Assembly (NCBI GenBank): GCA_963694825.1
Contig: CAVOEV010000223.1
Span: 1 to 8,043, forward strand
Direction of reading: 5' to 3'
DNA: 8,043 nt
DNA from: UBA8437 sp963694825
GTDB lineage: Bacteria; Planctomycetota; Planctomycetia; Planctomycetales; Planctomycetaceae
Shown: positions 1-6,973 of the stretch, piece by piece
Position numbering within the stretch: position 1 is the stretch's first letter
Layout: every line of letters begins with the position of its first letter
The notes under the pieces: model-generated
What the model saw: the letters and a program-made list of their open reading frames with translations, nothing else
What the model was told of the DNA's origin: nothing
Database searches by the model: none
Translations under genes and position numbers: made by a program

Positions 1-2835
1 GCCATCACTGTATCGGGCGGAAAGCTGCATTCGGCGGTGTGCGAGTTGTTCGTGCCGCCGGAAACTCGGGTCGTCCATGTCGACGTGAAGCCGTCTTCGA
101 AAGAATACCGCCCGGGAGCCCCCGCGACACTCGACGTGGCGCTGACCGACGCAGCTGGCAAACCGTTCGAGGGTTCCCTGGTACTGACGATGTACGACAA
201 GAGTGTCGAGTACATTTCCGGAGGCAGCAACGTCGCTGAGATCCGGAAATTCTTCTGGAACTTTCGCCGCTCACATTATCCTCAGACCACCTCCAACCTC
301 ACTCGTCACTCGGGTAACCTGCTGAAGCGTGGCGAGGTTCCGATGATGCGGTTGGGAGTCTTCGGCGACCTGGTGGCCACTCAAACCCGCGGCCGCAGGG
401 CGCCTCAAGAAGCCGCAATGGGTGGCGTGGCCAAGGGCGTGAAGGCGCTCGGGATGGCGATGGAGGGAGGTCGAGCGTCAGCCGATGCGGATGGTGCGGA
501 TAGTGTGGATGCGGGGGATGGTGGCCAGATGGCTGCTGCGACTCTTCGCAGCGAGTTTGCCGACACGGCGTTATGGGTCGGATCGGTGACCACCGACAAG
601 AATGGACACGCCCGCTTGACACTCGACATGCCCGAAAACCTGACCACCTGGTCGGTCCGTGCCTGGGCGATGGGGCACGGGACGAATGTTGGCGAGGGGA
701 TGGCGAGTGTTCTGACGACCAAGAACGTGCTGGTCCGCTTGCAGGCGCCGCGGTTCTTTACCGAAACCGACGAAGTGGTCGTTTCGGCGATCGTTCACAA
801 CTACCTGGATGATGACAAGACGGCCTTGGTCCGGTTGGAGTTGGACGGAGGCACGTTGTCGGCGGTCGATCCACTGGAGAAACGGGTCCAGCTACCGGCT
901 GGTGGTGAGGTTCGAGTCGATTGGCGGGTGCGGGTGACGGCTGCGGGTGAAGCGATTGTCAGGATGGCGGCTTTGACCGACGTCGAGAGCGACGCGATGG
1001 AACTGACGTTTCCGGTCCACGTTCACGGGATGCAGAAAACCGTGTCGGGGACAGGAGTGCTTCGCGGGGACCGGCAAACGGCGGTTGTCGAGTTGACCGT
1101 GCCGATGGCGCGGCGGCCCGAGAAGTCTCGGTTGGAAATCCGTTACACGCCGACACTGGCCGGTGCGATGGTCGATGCCCTGCCCTATCTCGTCGATTTT
1201 GAATACGGCTGTACCGAACAGACTCTCAACCGATTCCTCCCCACCGTGATCACTCACAACCTGCTCAAACGGATGAAGATCGATCTCGAGTCTGTTCGCA
1301 AGAAGCGGACGAATCTGAATGCTGGGGAACTGGGTGAAGGAGCTGAGCGGGCTCAGCGATGGAAGCGATGGAAACGGAACCCGGTGTTCGACAATGCCGC
1401 TGTGACTGGCCTGGTGAAGCAGGGGGTCAAGGCGTTGGCGGATATGCAGCTTGCGGACGGAGGCTGGGGCTGGTTCTCGGGCCACGGCGAGCAGTCGAGT
1501 GCTCACACCACAGCCACGGTTGTGCACGGTCTCAGTATCGCCTTGGCCAACGACGTCGCCATTCCGCCGGGCGTGTACGAGAACGGAGTGGCGTGGTTGA
1601 AGAGGCACCAGGCTCGGCAGGTGCTCAGGCTGAAGAACGCACCGACGAAGACCAAGCCATACAAGCTCAGAGCCGACAACACCGACGCACTGGTCTTCCG
1701 GGTACTCGTCGAAGCCGACGTGCTCGAGGTTGCGATGAGCGATTTTCTGTACCGCGATCGGGTTCAGCTGAGTGTTTATGCCAAGGGGTTGGTGGGGCTG
1801 GCTTACCATTCGAGCGGTCAGCAGCAACGCCTGGCCATGATCATTCGCAACATCGACCAGTTCCTGCAGCAGGACGACGAGAACCAGACGGCGTGGTTGC
1901 AGTTGCCCGAATCGACCCGTTGGTGGAGGTGGTATGGGAACGAGGTCGAGGCGAACGCGATCTATCTGAAGCTGTTGGCATTGACCGATCCGAAGGGTGT
2001 TCGAGCTTCGAGGCTGGTCAAGTATCTGCTCAACAACCGCCGTCATGCGACGTATTGGAACAGCACGCGGGACACGGCGTTGTGCATTGAGTCGTTGGCC
2101 GAATACATGGATCGCAGTGGCGAGTCGACACCGGACGTGACGATCGACGTGTTGATCGACGGCAAGGTGGCCAAGTCGGTGAAGGTGGATGCGGCGAACC
2201 TGTTCAGTTTTGACAACGCGGTGGTGATCGAGGGCGACGCTTTATCTGGTGGAAAGCACACTGTCGAGATACGTCGCAAGGGTGAGGGATCGGTGTATTT
2301 CAACACCTGGTTGTCGTACTTCACGACCGAGGACTTCATTGGCAAGGCCGGGCTGGAGATCAAGGTGCAGCGAAAGTACTACCGTCTGGTGCGGCGCAAG
2401 GATGCGACGTCGGACGTGGCAGGAGGTCGAGGCCAGGTGTTGAAGCAGGACCGGTTGGTGTATGACCGGCAGCGAGTGGAGCATCTGGGCAATTTGACGA
2501 GTGGTGATCTGGTGGAGATCGAGTTGGAGATCGAGAGCAAGAACGATTATGAGTACCTGGTGTTTGAGGATCCGAAGGCGGCGGGTTTTGAGCCGGTGGA
2601 TCGTCAGAGCGGTTACACGGGTGGTTATCCGCGAGTGTATCGTCAGTTGCGAGACGACCGGGTGGTGTTTTTCTTTCGGGCCTTGAATCGGGGCCGTCAC
2701 AGCATTTCGTATCGAATGCGAGCCGAGATCCCTGGCCGTTTCAGTGCTCTGCCGACTCGCGGCAGTGCGATGTACGCTCCGGAGTTGAAGGCCAATTCGG
2801 ACGAGATCCGCCTGGGGATCGCCGACCGGAAGTAA
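1..2835 (+). CDS. Alpha-2-macroglobulin-like protein, thioester-containing, C-terminal part (5' end outside window)
   Basis: The reading frame is open from base 1 to the TAA at 2833-2835, so the GTG at 37 is an internal valine codon and not the start. About 944 codons are visible. In order (codons counted from base 1) they are: a macroglobulin (MG) domain, codons about 20-80, containing YRPG and YDKSVEYISGG; a low-complexity bait-like segment, about 115-180; the family-typical block around ADTALWVGSVTTDKNG, about 187-230; more MG/CUB-like beta sequence; a thioester domain starting at YGCTEQ (Cys404, Gln407), followed by alpha-toroid sequence with GGWGWFSG; and a C-terminal MG10-like domain ending near MYAPELKA. 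In this family the Cys-Gln thioester binds an attacking protease covalently once the bait is cut, so a periplasmic or cell-surface protease trap is the likely role. Any signal peptide or lipobox lies outside the window. The partner often found beside it in proteobacteria, pbpC, is not next to it on the visible side. Confidence 0.93.
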   Translation, partial: AITVSGGKLHSAVCELFVPPETRVVHVDVKPSSKEYRPGAPATLDVALTDAAGKPFEGSLVLTMYDKSVEYISGGSNVAEIRKFFWNFRRSHYPQTTSNLTRHSGNLLKRGEVPMMRLGVFGDLVATQTRGRRAPQEAAMGGVAKGVKALGMAMEGGRASADADGADSVDAGDGGQMAAATLRSEFADTALWVGSVTTDKNGHARLTLDMPENLTTWSVRAWAMGHGTNVGEGMASVLTTKNVLVRLQAPRFFTETDEVVVSAIVHNYLDDDKTALVRLELDGGTLSAVDPLEKRVQLPAGGEVRVDWRVRVTAAGEAIVRMAALTDVESDAMELTFPVHVHGMQKTVSGTGVLRGDRQTAVVELTVPMARRPEKSRLEIRYTPTLAGAMVDALPYLVDFEYGCTEQTLNRFLPTVITHNLLKRMKIDLESVRKKRTNLNAGELGEGAERAQRWKRWKRNPVFDNAAVTGLVKQGVKALADMQLADGGWGWFSGHGEQSSAHTTATVVHGLSIALANDVAIPPGVYENGVAWLKRHQARQVLRLKNAPTKTKPYKLRADNTDALVFRVLVEADVLEVAMSDFLYRDRVQLSVYAKGLVGLAYHSSGQQQRLAMIIRNIDQFLQQDDENQTAWLQLPESTRWWRWYGNEVEANAIYLKLLALTDPKGVRASRLVKYLLNNRRHATYWNSTRDTALCIESLAEYMDRSGESTPDVTIDVLIDGKVAKSVKVDAANLFSFDNAVVIEGDALSGGKHTVEIRRKGEGSVYFNTWLSYFTTEDFIGKAGLEIKVQRKYYRLVRRKDATSDVAGGRGQVLKQDRLVYDRQRVEHLGNLTSGDLVEIELEIESKNDYEYLVFEDPKAAGFEPVDRQSGYTGGYPRVYRQLRDDRVVFFFRALNRGRHSISYRMRAEIPGRFSALPTRGSAMYAPELKANSDEIRLGIADRK
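343..540 (+). other. Bait-like low-complexity segment within the macroglobulin
   Basis: Between the MG domain ending near YISGG and the conserved block around ADTALWVGS the protein becomes rich in Gly, Ala, Met, Asp and basic residues, for example TRGRRAPQEAAMGG and GGRASADADGADS. Family knowledge places the protease-sensitive bait region at this point of the domain order. Several Arg and Lys residues in the first half offer trypsin-like cleavage sites, and the second half is acidic. The assignment is from position and composition only. Confidence 0.55.
1201..1221 (+). other. Thioester motif (Cys-Thr-Glu-Gln) codons
   Basis: These codons read EYGCTEQ. The Cys codon is 1210-1212 and the Gln codon 1219-1221, which matches the CxEQ signature whose side chains form the internal thioester in macroglobulins and complement proteins. 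A conserved-looking His lies about 98 residues downstream (codon 1504-1506, in SSAHTTATVVHG). It could be the residue that steers reactivity toward hydroxyl groups, but that assignment is inferred from spacing alone. Confidence 0.85.
1356..1373 (+). repeat. Perfect 9-bp tandem duplication, GCGATGGAA twice
   Basis: Two exact copies (1356-1364 and 1365-1373) lie inside the macroglobulin thioester domain. Read in frame they give the repeated peptide WKRWKR in a basic linker after the thioester site. The reading frame is kept. Confidence 0.75.
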
Positions 2836-2839
2836 TCTC

Positions 2840-2860
2840 AGGCCAGGGACTGGCCTCTTT
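2840..2860 (+). terminator. Short hairpin, possible weak intrinsic terminator after the macroglobulin gene
   Basis: A perfect 7-bp stem, AGGCCAG (2840-2846) with CTGGCCT (2850-2856), encloses the 3-nt loop GGA and is followed by CTTT. It begins 4 nt after the stop codon. The T tract is very short and the loop is tight, so it may only weaken readthrough into the nucleotidase gene or protect the 3' end of the mRNA. Confidence 0.4.
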
Positions 2861-2886
2861 ATGAAATTTGGTGTTCTGCTTATACT
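2858..2886 (+). promoter_or_regulatory. Possible promoter for the nucleotidase-permease pair
   Basis: TATACT at 2881-2886 is a good -10 candidate. A hexamer TTTATG at 2858-2863 lies 17 bp upstream but is a poor -35 match. A TG at 2877-2878 gives a partial extended -10. Transcription would start about 2892-2894, only a few bases before the ATG at 2896, which would make the mRNA leaderless or nearly so. This agrees with the absence of a Shine-Dalgarno sequence there. Confidence 0.35.
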
Positions 2887-2895
2887 TCGCGCGCC

Positions 2896-3891
2896 ATGGA
2901 GAAAGAACTGCGTGCAGCCGAGATGGCGGTCCGCGAAGCGATGACGCTTTGTCGAGCCGTGCAGGACGGCATCGATCGACTGGTGCTGGAAAAGAATGAC
3001 CGCAGTCCGGTCACGATTGCCGACTTTGGCAGCCAGGCACTCGTCTGCCGGTCCCTGTCACGAAGCCTGCCCGATGACCCGGTGGTCGGCGAAGAGGATG
3101 CTTCGGCACTTCGCCAACCCGAGCAGGCCGAGTTTCTCGATCGCATTAAGGATGAACTGGCCGCTCGAGGTGTTGACGCTGACCCCGAGTCGATCTGCAA
3201 TTGGATCGACCGTGGCGCTGCGGATCCTGGCGACCGGTTCTGGACACTCGACCCGATCGACGGCACGAAAGGGTTTCTGAGAGGCGATCAGTACGTTGTT
3301 GCCCTGGCGCTGATTGTTGATGGCATCGTCGAAGTGGCCGTGCTGGGTTGTCCGGGGCTGGGGTCTGTCGAGGTGGCTGCTGAGGGTGGACTGGTATTCT
3401 CTGCGATCCGCGGTGCCGGGTCTCGAGTCGCTCCGGCTGCAGATCCCGATGATTCCCGACCGGTCATCGTCAGCGATTGCACCGACATCACTCGGGCCCG
3501 CCTGTGCGAATCGGTCGAATTGGCTCACAGTTCGCACGACCGCTCTCGGACCATCGCCGGGATGTTGAACCTGCAGTCCGAATCGGTGCACATGGACAGC
3601 CAGGCGAAGTACGCGACAGTGGCCGATGCCGGTGCCGAGATCTACCTGAAGTTGCCCGTTGATGCGGTTTACCAGGAGAAGATCTGGGACCACGCGGCGG
3701 GGTTGCTGGTGGTCAGCGAATCGGGTGGCACGGTGACCGACACGTTTGGCCAACCGTTGGACTTTTCGTTTGGCCGGACACTTTGCGGGAACACCGGTGT
3801 GGTGGTCACCAACGGTCTGCTTCACGAGCAAGTTCTGGCCGCCGTGATGGCATCAGAGCCGACCACTCGGGACTCGAACGATGGTCCCTGA
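2896..3891 (+). CDS. cysQ: 3'(2'),5'-bisphosphate nucleotidase, Hal2/CysQ type
   Basis: This 331-aa protein belongs to the inositol monophosphatase fold family. The metal-site motifs are all present: ADF with Asp43, VGEED with Glu66/67, DPIDGT at 119-124 (Asp119, Asp122), and IWDHAAG with Asp265. SPVTIADFGSQ (37-47) and the run DPIDGTKGFLRGDQYVVALAL match the Hal2 subgroup, which is longer than E. coli CysQ and resembles yeast and plant enzymes. The expected reaction removes the 3' phosphate of PAP (and perhaps PAPS) to give AMP (or APS), in the cytoplasm, relieving PAP inhibition during sulfate assimilation. The ATG at 2896 begins the usual Hal2 N-terminal helix. No Shine-Dalgarno sequence precedes it. 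The gene runs 11 nt into the permease gene, so the two are probably co-transcribed and translationally coupled. Related inositol monophosphatase activity cannot be excluded from sequence. Confidence 0.92.
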   Translation: MEKELRAAEMAVREAMTLCRAVQDGIDRLVLEKNDRSPVTIADFGSQALVCRSLSRSLPDDPVVGEEDASALRQPEQAEFLDRIKDELAARGVDADPESICNWIDRGAADPGDRFWTLDPIDGTKGFLRGDQYVVALALIVDGIVEVAVLGCPGLGSVEVAAEGGLVFSAIRGAGSRVAPAADPDDSRPVIVSDCTDITRARLCESVELAHSSHDRSRTIAGMLNLQSESVHMDSQAKYATVADAGAEIYLKLPVDAVYQEKIWDHAAGLLVVSESGGTVTDTFGQPLDFSFGRTLCGNTGVVVTNGLLHEQVLAAVMASEPTTRDSNDGP

Positions 3892-5707
3892 CGCTTCGAG
3901 CCTGACCTTGCTTGTCGTCGCCGGCGTAATCGTGGCGTTGGCAGTGCTGAAGGCGGCTCCGGATATGATCCTGCTGGGAGGCCTGGTGTTGCTGGTCGTG
4001 ATGGGCGTTTTTCCCAGCACGTCGCTGGCCTTATCGGGCTTCGCCAATGAGGGATTGGTGACGGTGGCGGTGCTGTTCGTGGTGGCCGAGGGGATGCGGC
4101 AGACGGGTGGGTTGGGAATGTTGGGTGGTTCGTTACTGGGTCAACCCGGCAGCCTGCCTGTGGTGCAGGCTCGCATGATGCTGCCGGTCTCGTTGGCGAG
4201 TGCTTTTCTGAACAACACCCCGGTCGTGGCAATGGCGATGCCGGTGGTCAGCGATTGGGCTCGCAAGCACCAGGTGGCCGTGTCGCGATTGCTGATGCCC
4301 TTGAGCTACGCGGCGATTCTCGGAGGCCTTTGCACCCTGGTTGGCACCAGCACGACGCTGATCGTCAATGGGTTGATGATCGATTCGGACCGAGTGGATC
4401 TGCGTGGCGCGGGTCATGGGTTGGGGATGTTCGAGATCGGCTGGGTGGGTGTTCCGTTGGCGGTGATCGGGCTGGTGTACATCGTGTTGGTGTCGAAGTG
4501 GGGGTTGCCCGACCGGCGACCGGCGATCGAAGCTGCATCGGATCCTCGCAAGTACACGGTCGAAATGCTGGTGGTTGCGGGCAGTTCGCTGGTGGGGAAG
4601 TCGATCGAAGCCGCTGGTCTGAGGCATTTGCCGGGTATGTATTTGGTCGAGATCGACCGCAACGACCGGGTGTTGCCGGCGGTTGCTTCGGGCGACATCC
4701 TGGAAGCCGGCGACCGGCTGGTATTTGTCGGGATCGTGGAATCGGTCGTCGATTTACAGAAGATCGCCGGCCTGGAACCGGCCACCGAGCAGGTCTTTCA
4801 AATCGACGGGCCTCGGTCTCAGAGGCGGTTGGTCGAGGCGGTGGTTTCGGAGCGGTGTCCGTTGGTCCATCAGACGATCCGTGGCGGTCGATTCCGCAGC
4901 CGTTACGCCGCGGCGGTGATCGCCGTGGCCCGGCACGGCGAGAGGATTGACAGCAAGATTGGTGACATTCGCCTGAGGCCGGGTGACACGCTGTTGCTCG
5001 AGGCTCACCCGAGTTTTCTGGAGCGACAACGCAACAGCAGCGACTTCTACCTGGTCAGTGCCGTCGACGATTTCACTCCACCGCGGCACCACTTGGCGTG
5101 GGTGGCTCGCCTGGTCGTGCTGGGGATGGTGGGGGTGGTGGCGTTGGAGTGGACGGGGATGTTCGAAGCGGCCTTGGTCGCGTCGTTCCTGATGCTGGTG
5201 AGTGGTTGCCTGAAGGGTCCGGAGGCACGTGGTGCGATCGACTGGAGTGTGGTGTTGGGGATCGGGGCCGGGTTGGGGATCGGCGAGGCGATGCGAGTCA
5301 GTCATGCGGCCGAGCGTGTGGCGAATGTGTTGTTCACGTCAGCGGATTGGGTGTTTGGCCTGGCCGGCGAGACCATCGTCGCTCATCCCCAGGCCATGCT
5401 GGCTCTGGTCGCCGGGCTGACACTGGTGCTGACGAATATCATCACGGCTAAGGCTGCCGCGGTGCTCGTGTTCCCGATCGCCACGGCGACGGCCGACGTG
5501 GTGGGATGCAGTGCGATGCCGTTTGTGATCGCCGTCGCCTTGGCTGCCGCCTCGGGGCTGGCCTCACCCATCAGCTACCAGACCAACCTGATGGTCTACG
5601 GACCCGGTGGATATCGAGTTGCCGACTACGTGAGGTTCGGGGGTCCGCTGAGCGTGATTGTCTGGATCGTGATCGTGCTGCTGGTCCCCTGGGCCTGGCC
5701 GATATGA
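3881..5707 (+). CDS. SLC13-family (DASS) anion permease with two RCK-C/TrkA-C domains
   Basis: This 608-aa integral membrane protein has N-terminal hydrophobic segments (about residues 8-43, 58-70, 97-122, 138-165, 185-205), a soluble middle carrying two RCK-C-like domains (about 225-298 and 310-395; each has a GD-LxxGDxLxxxG or GDxxLRPGDTLLLE signature), then further hydrophobic segments (408-440, 455-470, 503-560, 588-607). The first substrate loop reads FLNNTPVV (110-116) and is followed by GTSTT (155-159). The second reads TNIITAKAAAVLVFP (518-532). The C-terminal stretch ASPISYQTNLMVYGPGGY (561-578) is typical of the family. Members with internal RCK-C domains include the algal and cyanobacterial sulfate transporters, and adjacency to a PAP phosphatase supports sulfate or a related anion, probably with Na+. 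The ATG lies inside the preceding gene (11-nt overlap). The substrate is inferred. Confidence 0.88.
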   Translation: MVPDASSLTLLVVAGVIVALAVLKAAPDMILLGGLVLLVVMGVFPSTSLALSGFANEGLVTVAVLFVVAEGMRQTGGLGMLGGSLLGQPGSLPVVQARMMLPVSLASAFLNNTPVVAMAMPVVSDWARKHQVAVSRLLMPLSYAAILGGLCTLVGTSTTLIVNGLMIDSDRVDLRGAGHGLGMFEIGWVGVPLAVIGLVYIVLVSKWGLPDRRPAIEAASDPRKYTVEMLVVAGSSLVGKSIEAAGLRHLPGMYLVEIDRNDRVLPAVASGDILEAGDRLVFVGIVESVVDLQKIAGLEPATEQVFQIDGPRSQRRLVEAVVSERCPLVHQTIRGGRFRSRYAAAVIAVARHGERIDSKIGDIRLRPGDTLLLEAHPSFLERQRNSSDFYLVSAVDDFTPPRHHLAWVARLVVLGMVGVVALEWTGMFEAALVASFLMLVSGCLKGPEARGAIDWSVVLGIGAGLGIGEAMRVSHAAERVANVLFTSADWVFGLAGETIVAHPQAMLALVAGLTLVLTNIITAKAAAVLVFPIATATADVVGCSAMPFVIAVALAAASGLASPISYQTNLMVYGPGGYRVADYVRFGGPLSVIVWIVIVLLVPWAWPI

Positions 5708-5807
5708 CAGTCCCTGGTGGGGCGGGTTAGGCTGGCCGCGTTTTCGGGCGCGACCTACAATGACGCCTTGCAGGATTCGTCTGTCCAGGTTGCGGCACCT
5801 CAACTTG
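5708..5807 (+). promoter_or_regulatory. Intergenic region with possible -10 element for the DUF6677-like gene
   Basis: TACAAT at 5756-5761 resembles a -10 box and would start transcription near 5768, giving a 5' leader of about 40 nt before the ATG at 5808. I see no convincing -35 hexamer at the right distance. The first T of the stop-proximal region is followed by G-rich sequence without a hairpin plus T-tract, so readthrough from the permease gene remains possible. Confidence 0.25.
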
Positions 5808-6740
5808 ATGAACTCAAAACAAGTCGACCTGAGAAACCGGTGGCTGGCCGCTGTGCTGGCCTTCCTGCTACCCGGTGCCGGGCACCTTTATCAGCGGCGA
5901 TACTTCAAGTCCGCAATCTACTCGTCCTGCATCCTCGGCATGTTCATCACCGGGATGGCCATGGGAGAATGGAAGGTTGTGTACTGGAGATGGGAGCCGG
6001 GCGGGCATCGCACGTTCGGGTACCTGGCTCAGGTCCTCGTCGGACTCCCCGCCCTGCCCGCTCGGTGCCAGGCCATGAGGTACACCGTGCCGCCGGTCGA
6101 CGACTTCAGTGCCGATGGTCGCCTGCGACTCGATTGGATCAAGGGCAGCGATGTCGATGGGGAACTTGATGCCGAGTTCACCGGTCGGTTCCGATACCGG
6201 CCCGACTCCGAGTCGTTTGTTCCGGAGGCTGGAGGCGAGTTTCCTGTCGAGCCGATCGTCGACGTGACCGGTTGGATCAGTTGGCAGCGAATGGACGGAG
6301 AGTACAGCGGGAGTTTCGAAGGGCATACGTCGGATGGCAAGCCTGTCTCGTTTACTCTGGTCGACGAACCGACGATCACTCCACGCGTGTTCGCTCATGG
6401 CGAAATCACTCCCACCGTACTCCGCCGCGACGACGAACAGCCGACTCGCGAGTTTTCCAATTCGCTCCGCTATCTGCGCTGCGATGTCAGCGACGGGATG
6501 CGGACGGGTGAAATCGAAGGGACGGTGTCGCGGCCGTTCTGGAACTGGTTCCAGGTACCGCTTGAGGACAAGGCGTTGGAAGAGATCCACGGCCGGCTGG
6601 GGCGGCGATACGCCTTGGCGGAAGTCATCACCTGGATCGCCGGGCTACTGAACCTGTTGGTGATCTGGGATGCGTTGGAGGGTCCGGCGTATGGTTACGG
6701 GGACGAGGACGAATCAACCGAGGGTCAGGCGACCGACTGA
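5808..6740 (+). CDS. DUF6677-like membrane protein of unknown function
   Basis: The protein is 310 aa from the ATG at 5808. I prefer this start to the in-frame ATG at 5760 because the family-like sequence begins around QVDLRNRWLAAVLAFLLPGAGHLYQ and because the upstream ATG overlaps a -10-like box. Residues 12-52 are hydrophobic and carry PGAGHLYQRRYFKSAIY, reminiscent of the TM2 / small multi-TM module in which a Gly-rich turn joins two helices. Another hydrophobic stretch lies at 70-83. Residues about 95-260 are hydrophilic and rich in beta-prone and acidic sequence, probably a soluble domain, perhaps exported. A final helix is at 270-291, with an acidic tail. I recognise this as the planctomycete family named DUF6677, from memory of its N-terminal motif. 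No enzymatic motif is visible. It is followed 38 nt later by a small membrane protein with its own ribosome binding site. Confidence 0.8.
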   Translation: MNSKQVDLRNRWLAAVLAFLLPGAGHLYQRRYFKSAIYSSCILGMFITGMAMGEWKVVYWRWEPGGHRTFGYLAQVLVGLPALPARCQAMRYTVPPVDDFSADGRLRLDWIKGSDVDGELDAEFTGRFRYRPDSESFVPEAGGEFPVEPIVDVTGWISWQRMDGEYSGSFEGHTSDGKPVSFTLVDEPTITPRVFAHGEITPTVLRRDDEQPTREFSNSLRYLRCDVSDGMRTGEIEGTVSRPFWNWFQVPLEDKALEEIHGRLGRRYALAEVITWIAGLLNLLVIWDALEGPAYGYGDEDESTEGQATD

Positions 6741-6764
6741 GTCCGCCTTGGGGTGGTCCGGACG

Positions 6765-6770
6765 AAGGAG
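6765..6770 (+). promoter_or_regulatory. Shine-Dalgarno sequence AAGGAG deciding a GTG start
   Basis: AAGGAG lies 8 nt before the GTG at 6779. It is the clearest plus-strand ribosome binding site in the window, and it fixes the start of the 60-aa protein despite the GTG codon. Confidence 0.8.
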
Positions 6771-6778
6771 AAACGACG

Positions 6779-6961
6779 GTGGACGCTCACAGCACTTGGT
6801 ACCTGTTGCCGCTGGCGATCGTGATCAGCTTGGTCTATAGCACCAGCCGCTACGAACTCACCTCGAAAATCCTTACCCGGGCCGGACGCATGTTCCTGAC
6901 GATCATGATTTTCATGGGAATCGTCTTCGTCGTCCTCGACACACTCTCGTTCTGGCTCTGA
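6779..6961 (+). CDS. Small two-helix membrane protein, 60 aa
   Basis: The gene starts at GTG 6779, set by the strong ribosome binding site, and ends at TGA 6959-6961. The protein has two hydrophobic helices (about residues 7-20 and 38-58) joined by a basic loop with Arg24, Lys30, Arg34 and Arg37. By the positive-inside rule the loop is cytoplasmic and both ends face outward. It has no Cys and no signal peptidase site. It lies 38 nt after the DUF6677-like gene and is probably in the same transcript, so a role with that protein is plausible. I cannot name a function. The clean start, the regular topology and the tight spacing on both sides argue that it is real and not a chance frame. Confidence 0.78.
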   Translation: MDAHSTWYLLPLAIVISLVYSTSRYELTSKILTRAGRMFLTIMIFMGIVFVVLDTLSFWL

Positions 6962-6973
6962 ACGGTCAGCCAC

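Noticed and set aside
892..2046. 384-codon open frame on the minus strand inside the macroglobulin gene
   Set aside because: It is fully antisense to a well-supported gene, its translation is rich in Arg, His, Pro and Gln with no recognisable motif, and long antisense frames are expected in G+C-rich coding DNA.
1359..2090. 243-codon plus-strand frame overlapping the macroglobulin gene
   Set aside because: It is a shifted-frame shadow of the thioester domain, with Arg/Gly-rich sequence and no domain or ribosome binding site.
3058..3831. 257-codon minus-strand frame within the nucleotidase gene
   Set aside because: It is antisense to a gene with all catalytic motifs intact and shows no family features.
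5098..5160. G-rich stretch, possible G-quadruplex
   Set aside because: The G runs are uneven with long gaps and are explained by Val, Gly and Trp codons of a membrane helix in the permease.
5760..5807. Upstream in-frame ATG for the DUF6677-like gene
   Set aside because: The 16 extra residues (MTPCRIRLSRLRHLNL) do not resemble the family N-terminus, and the ATG overlaps a -10-like box, so 5808 is the better start.
6954..6971. Imperfect hairpin at the convergent junction as a terminator
   Set aside because: The stem is six pairs with a 2-nt bulge, overlaps the stop codon of the small gene and has no T tract on either side.
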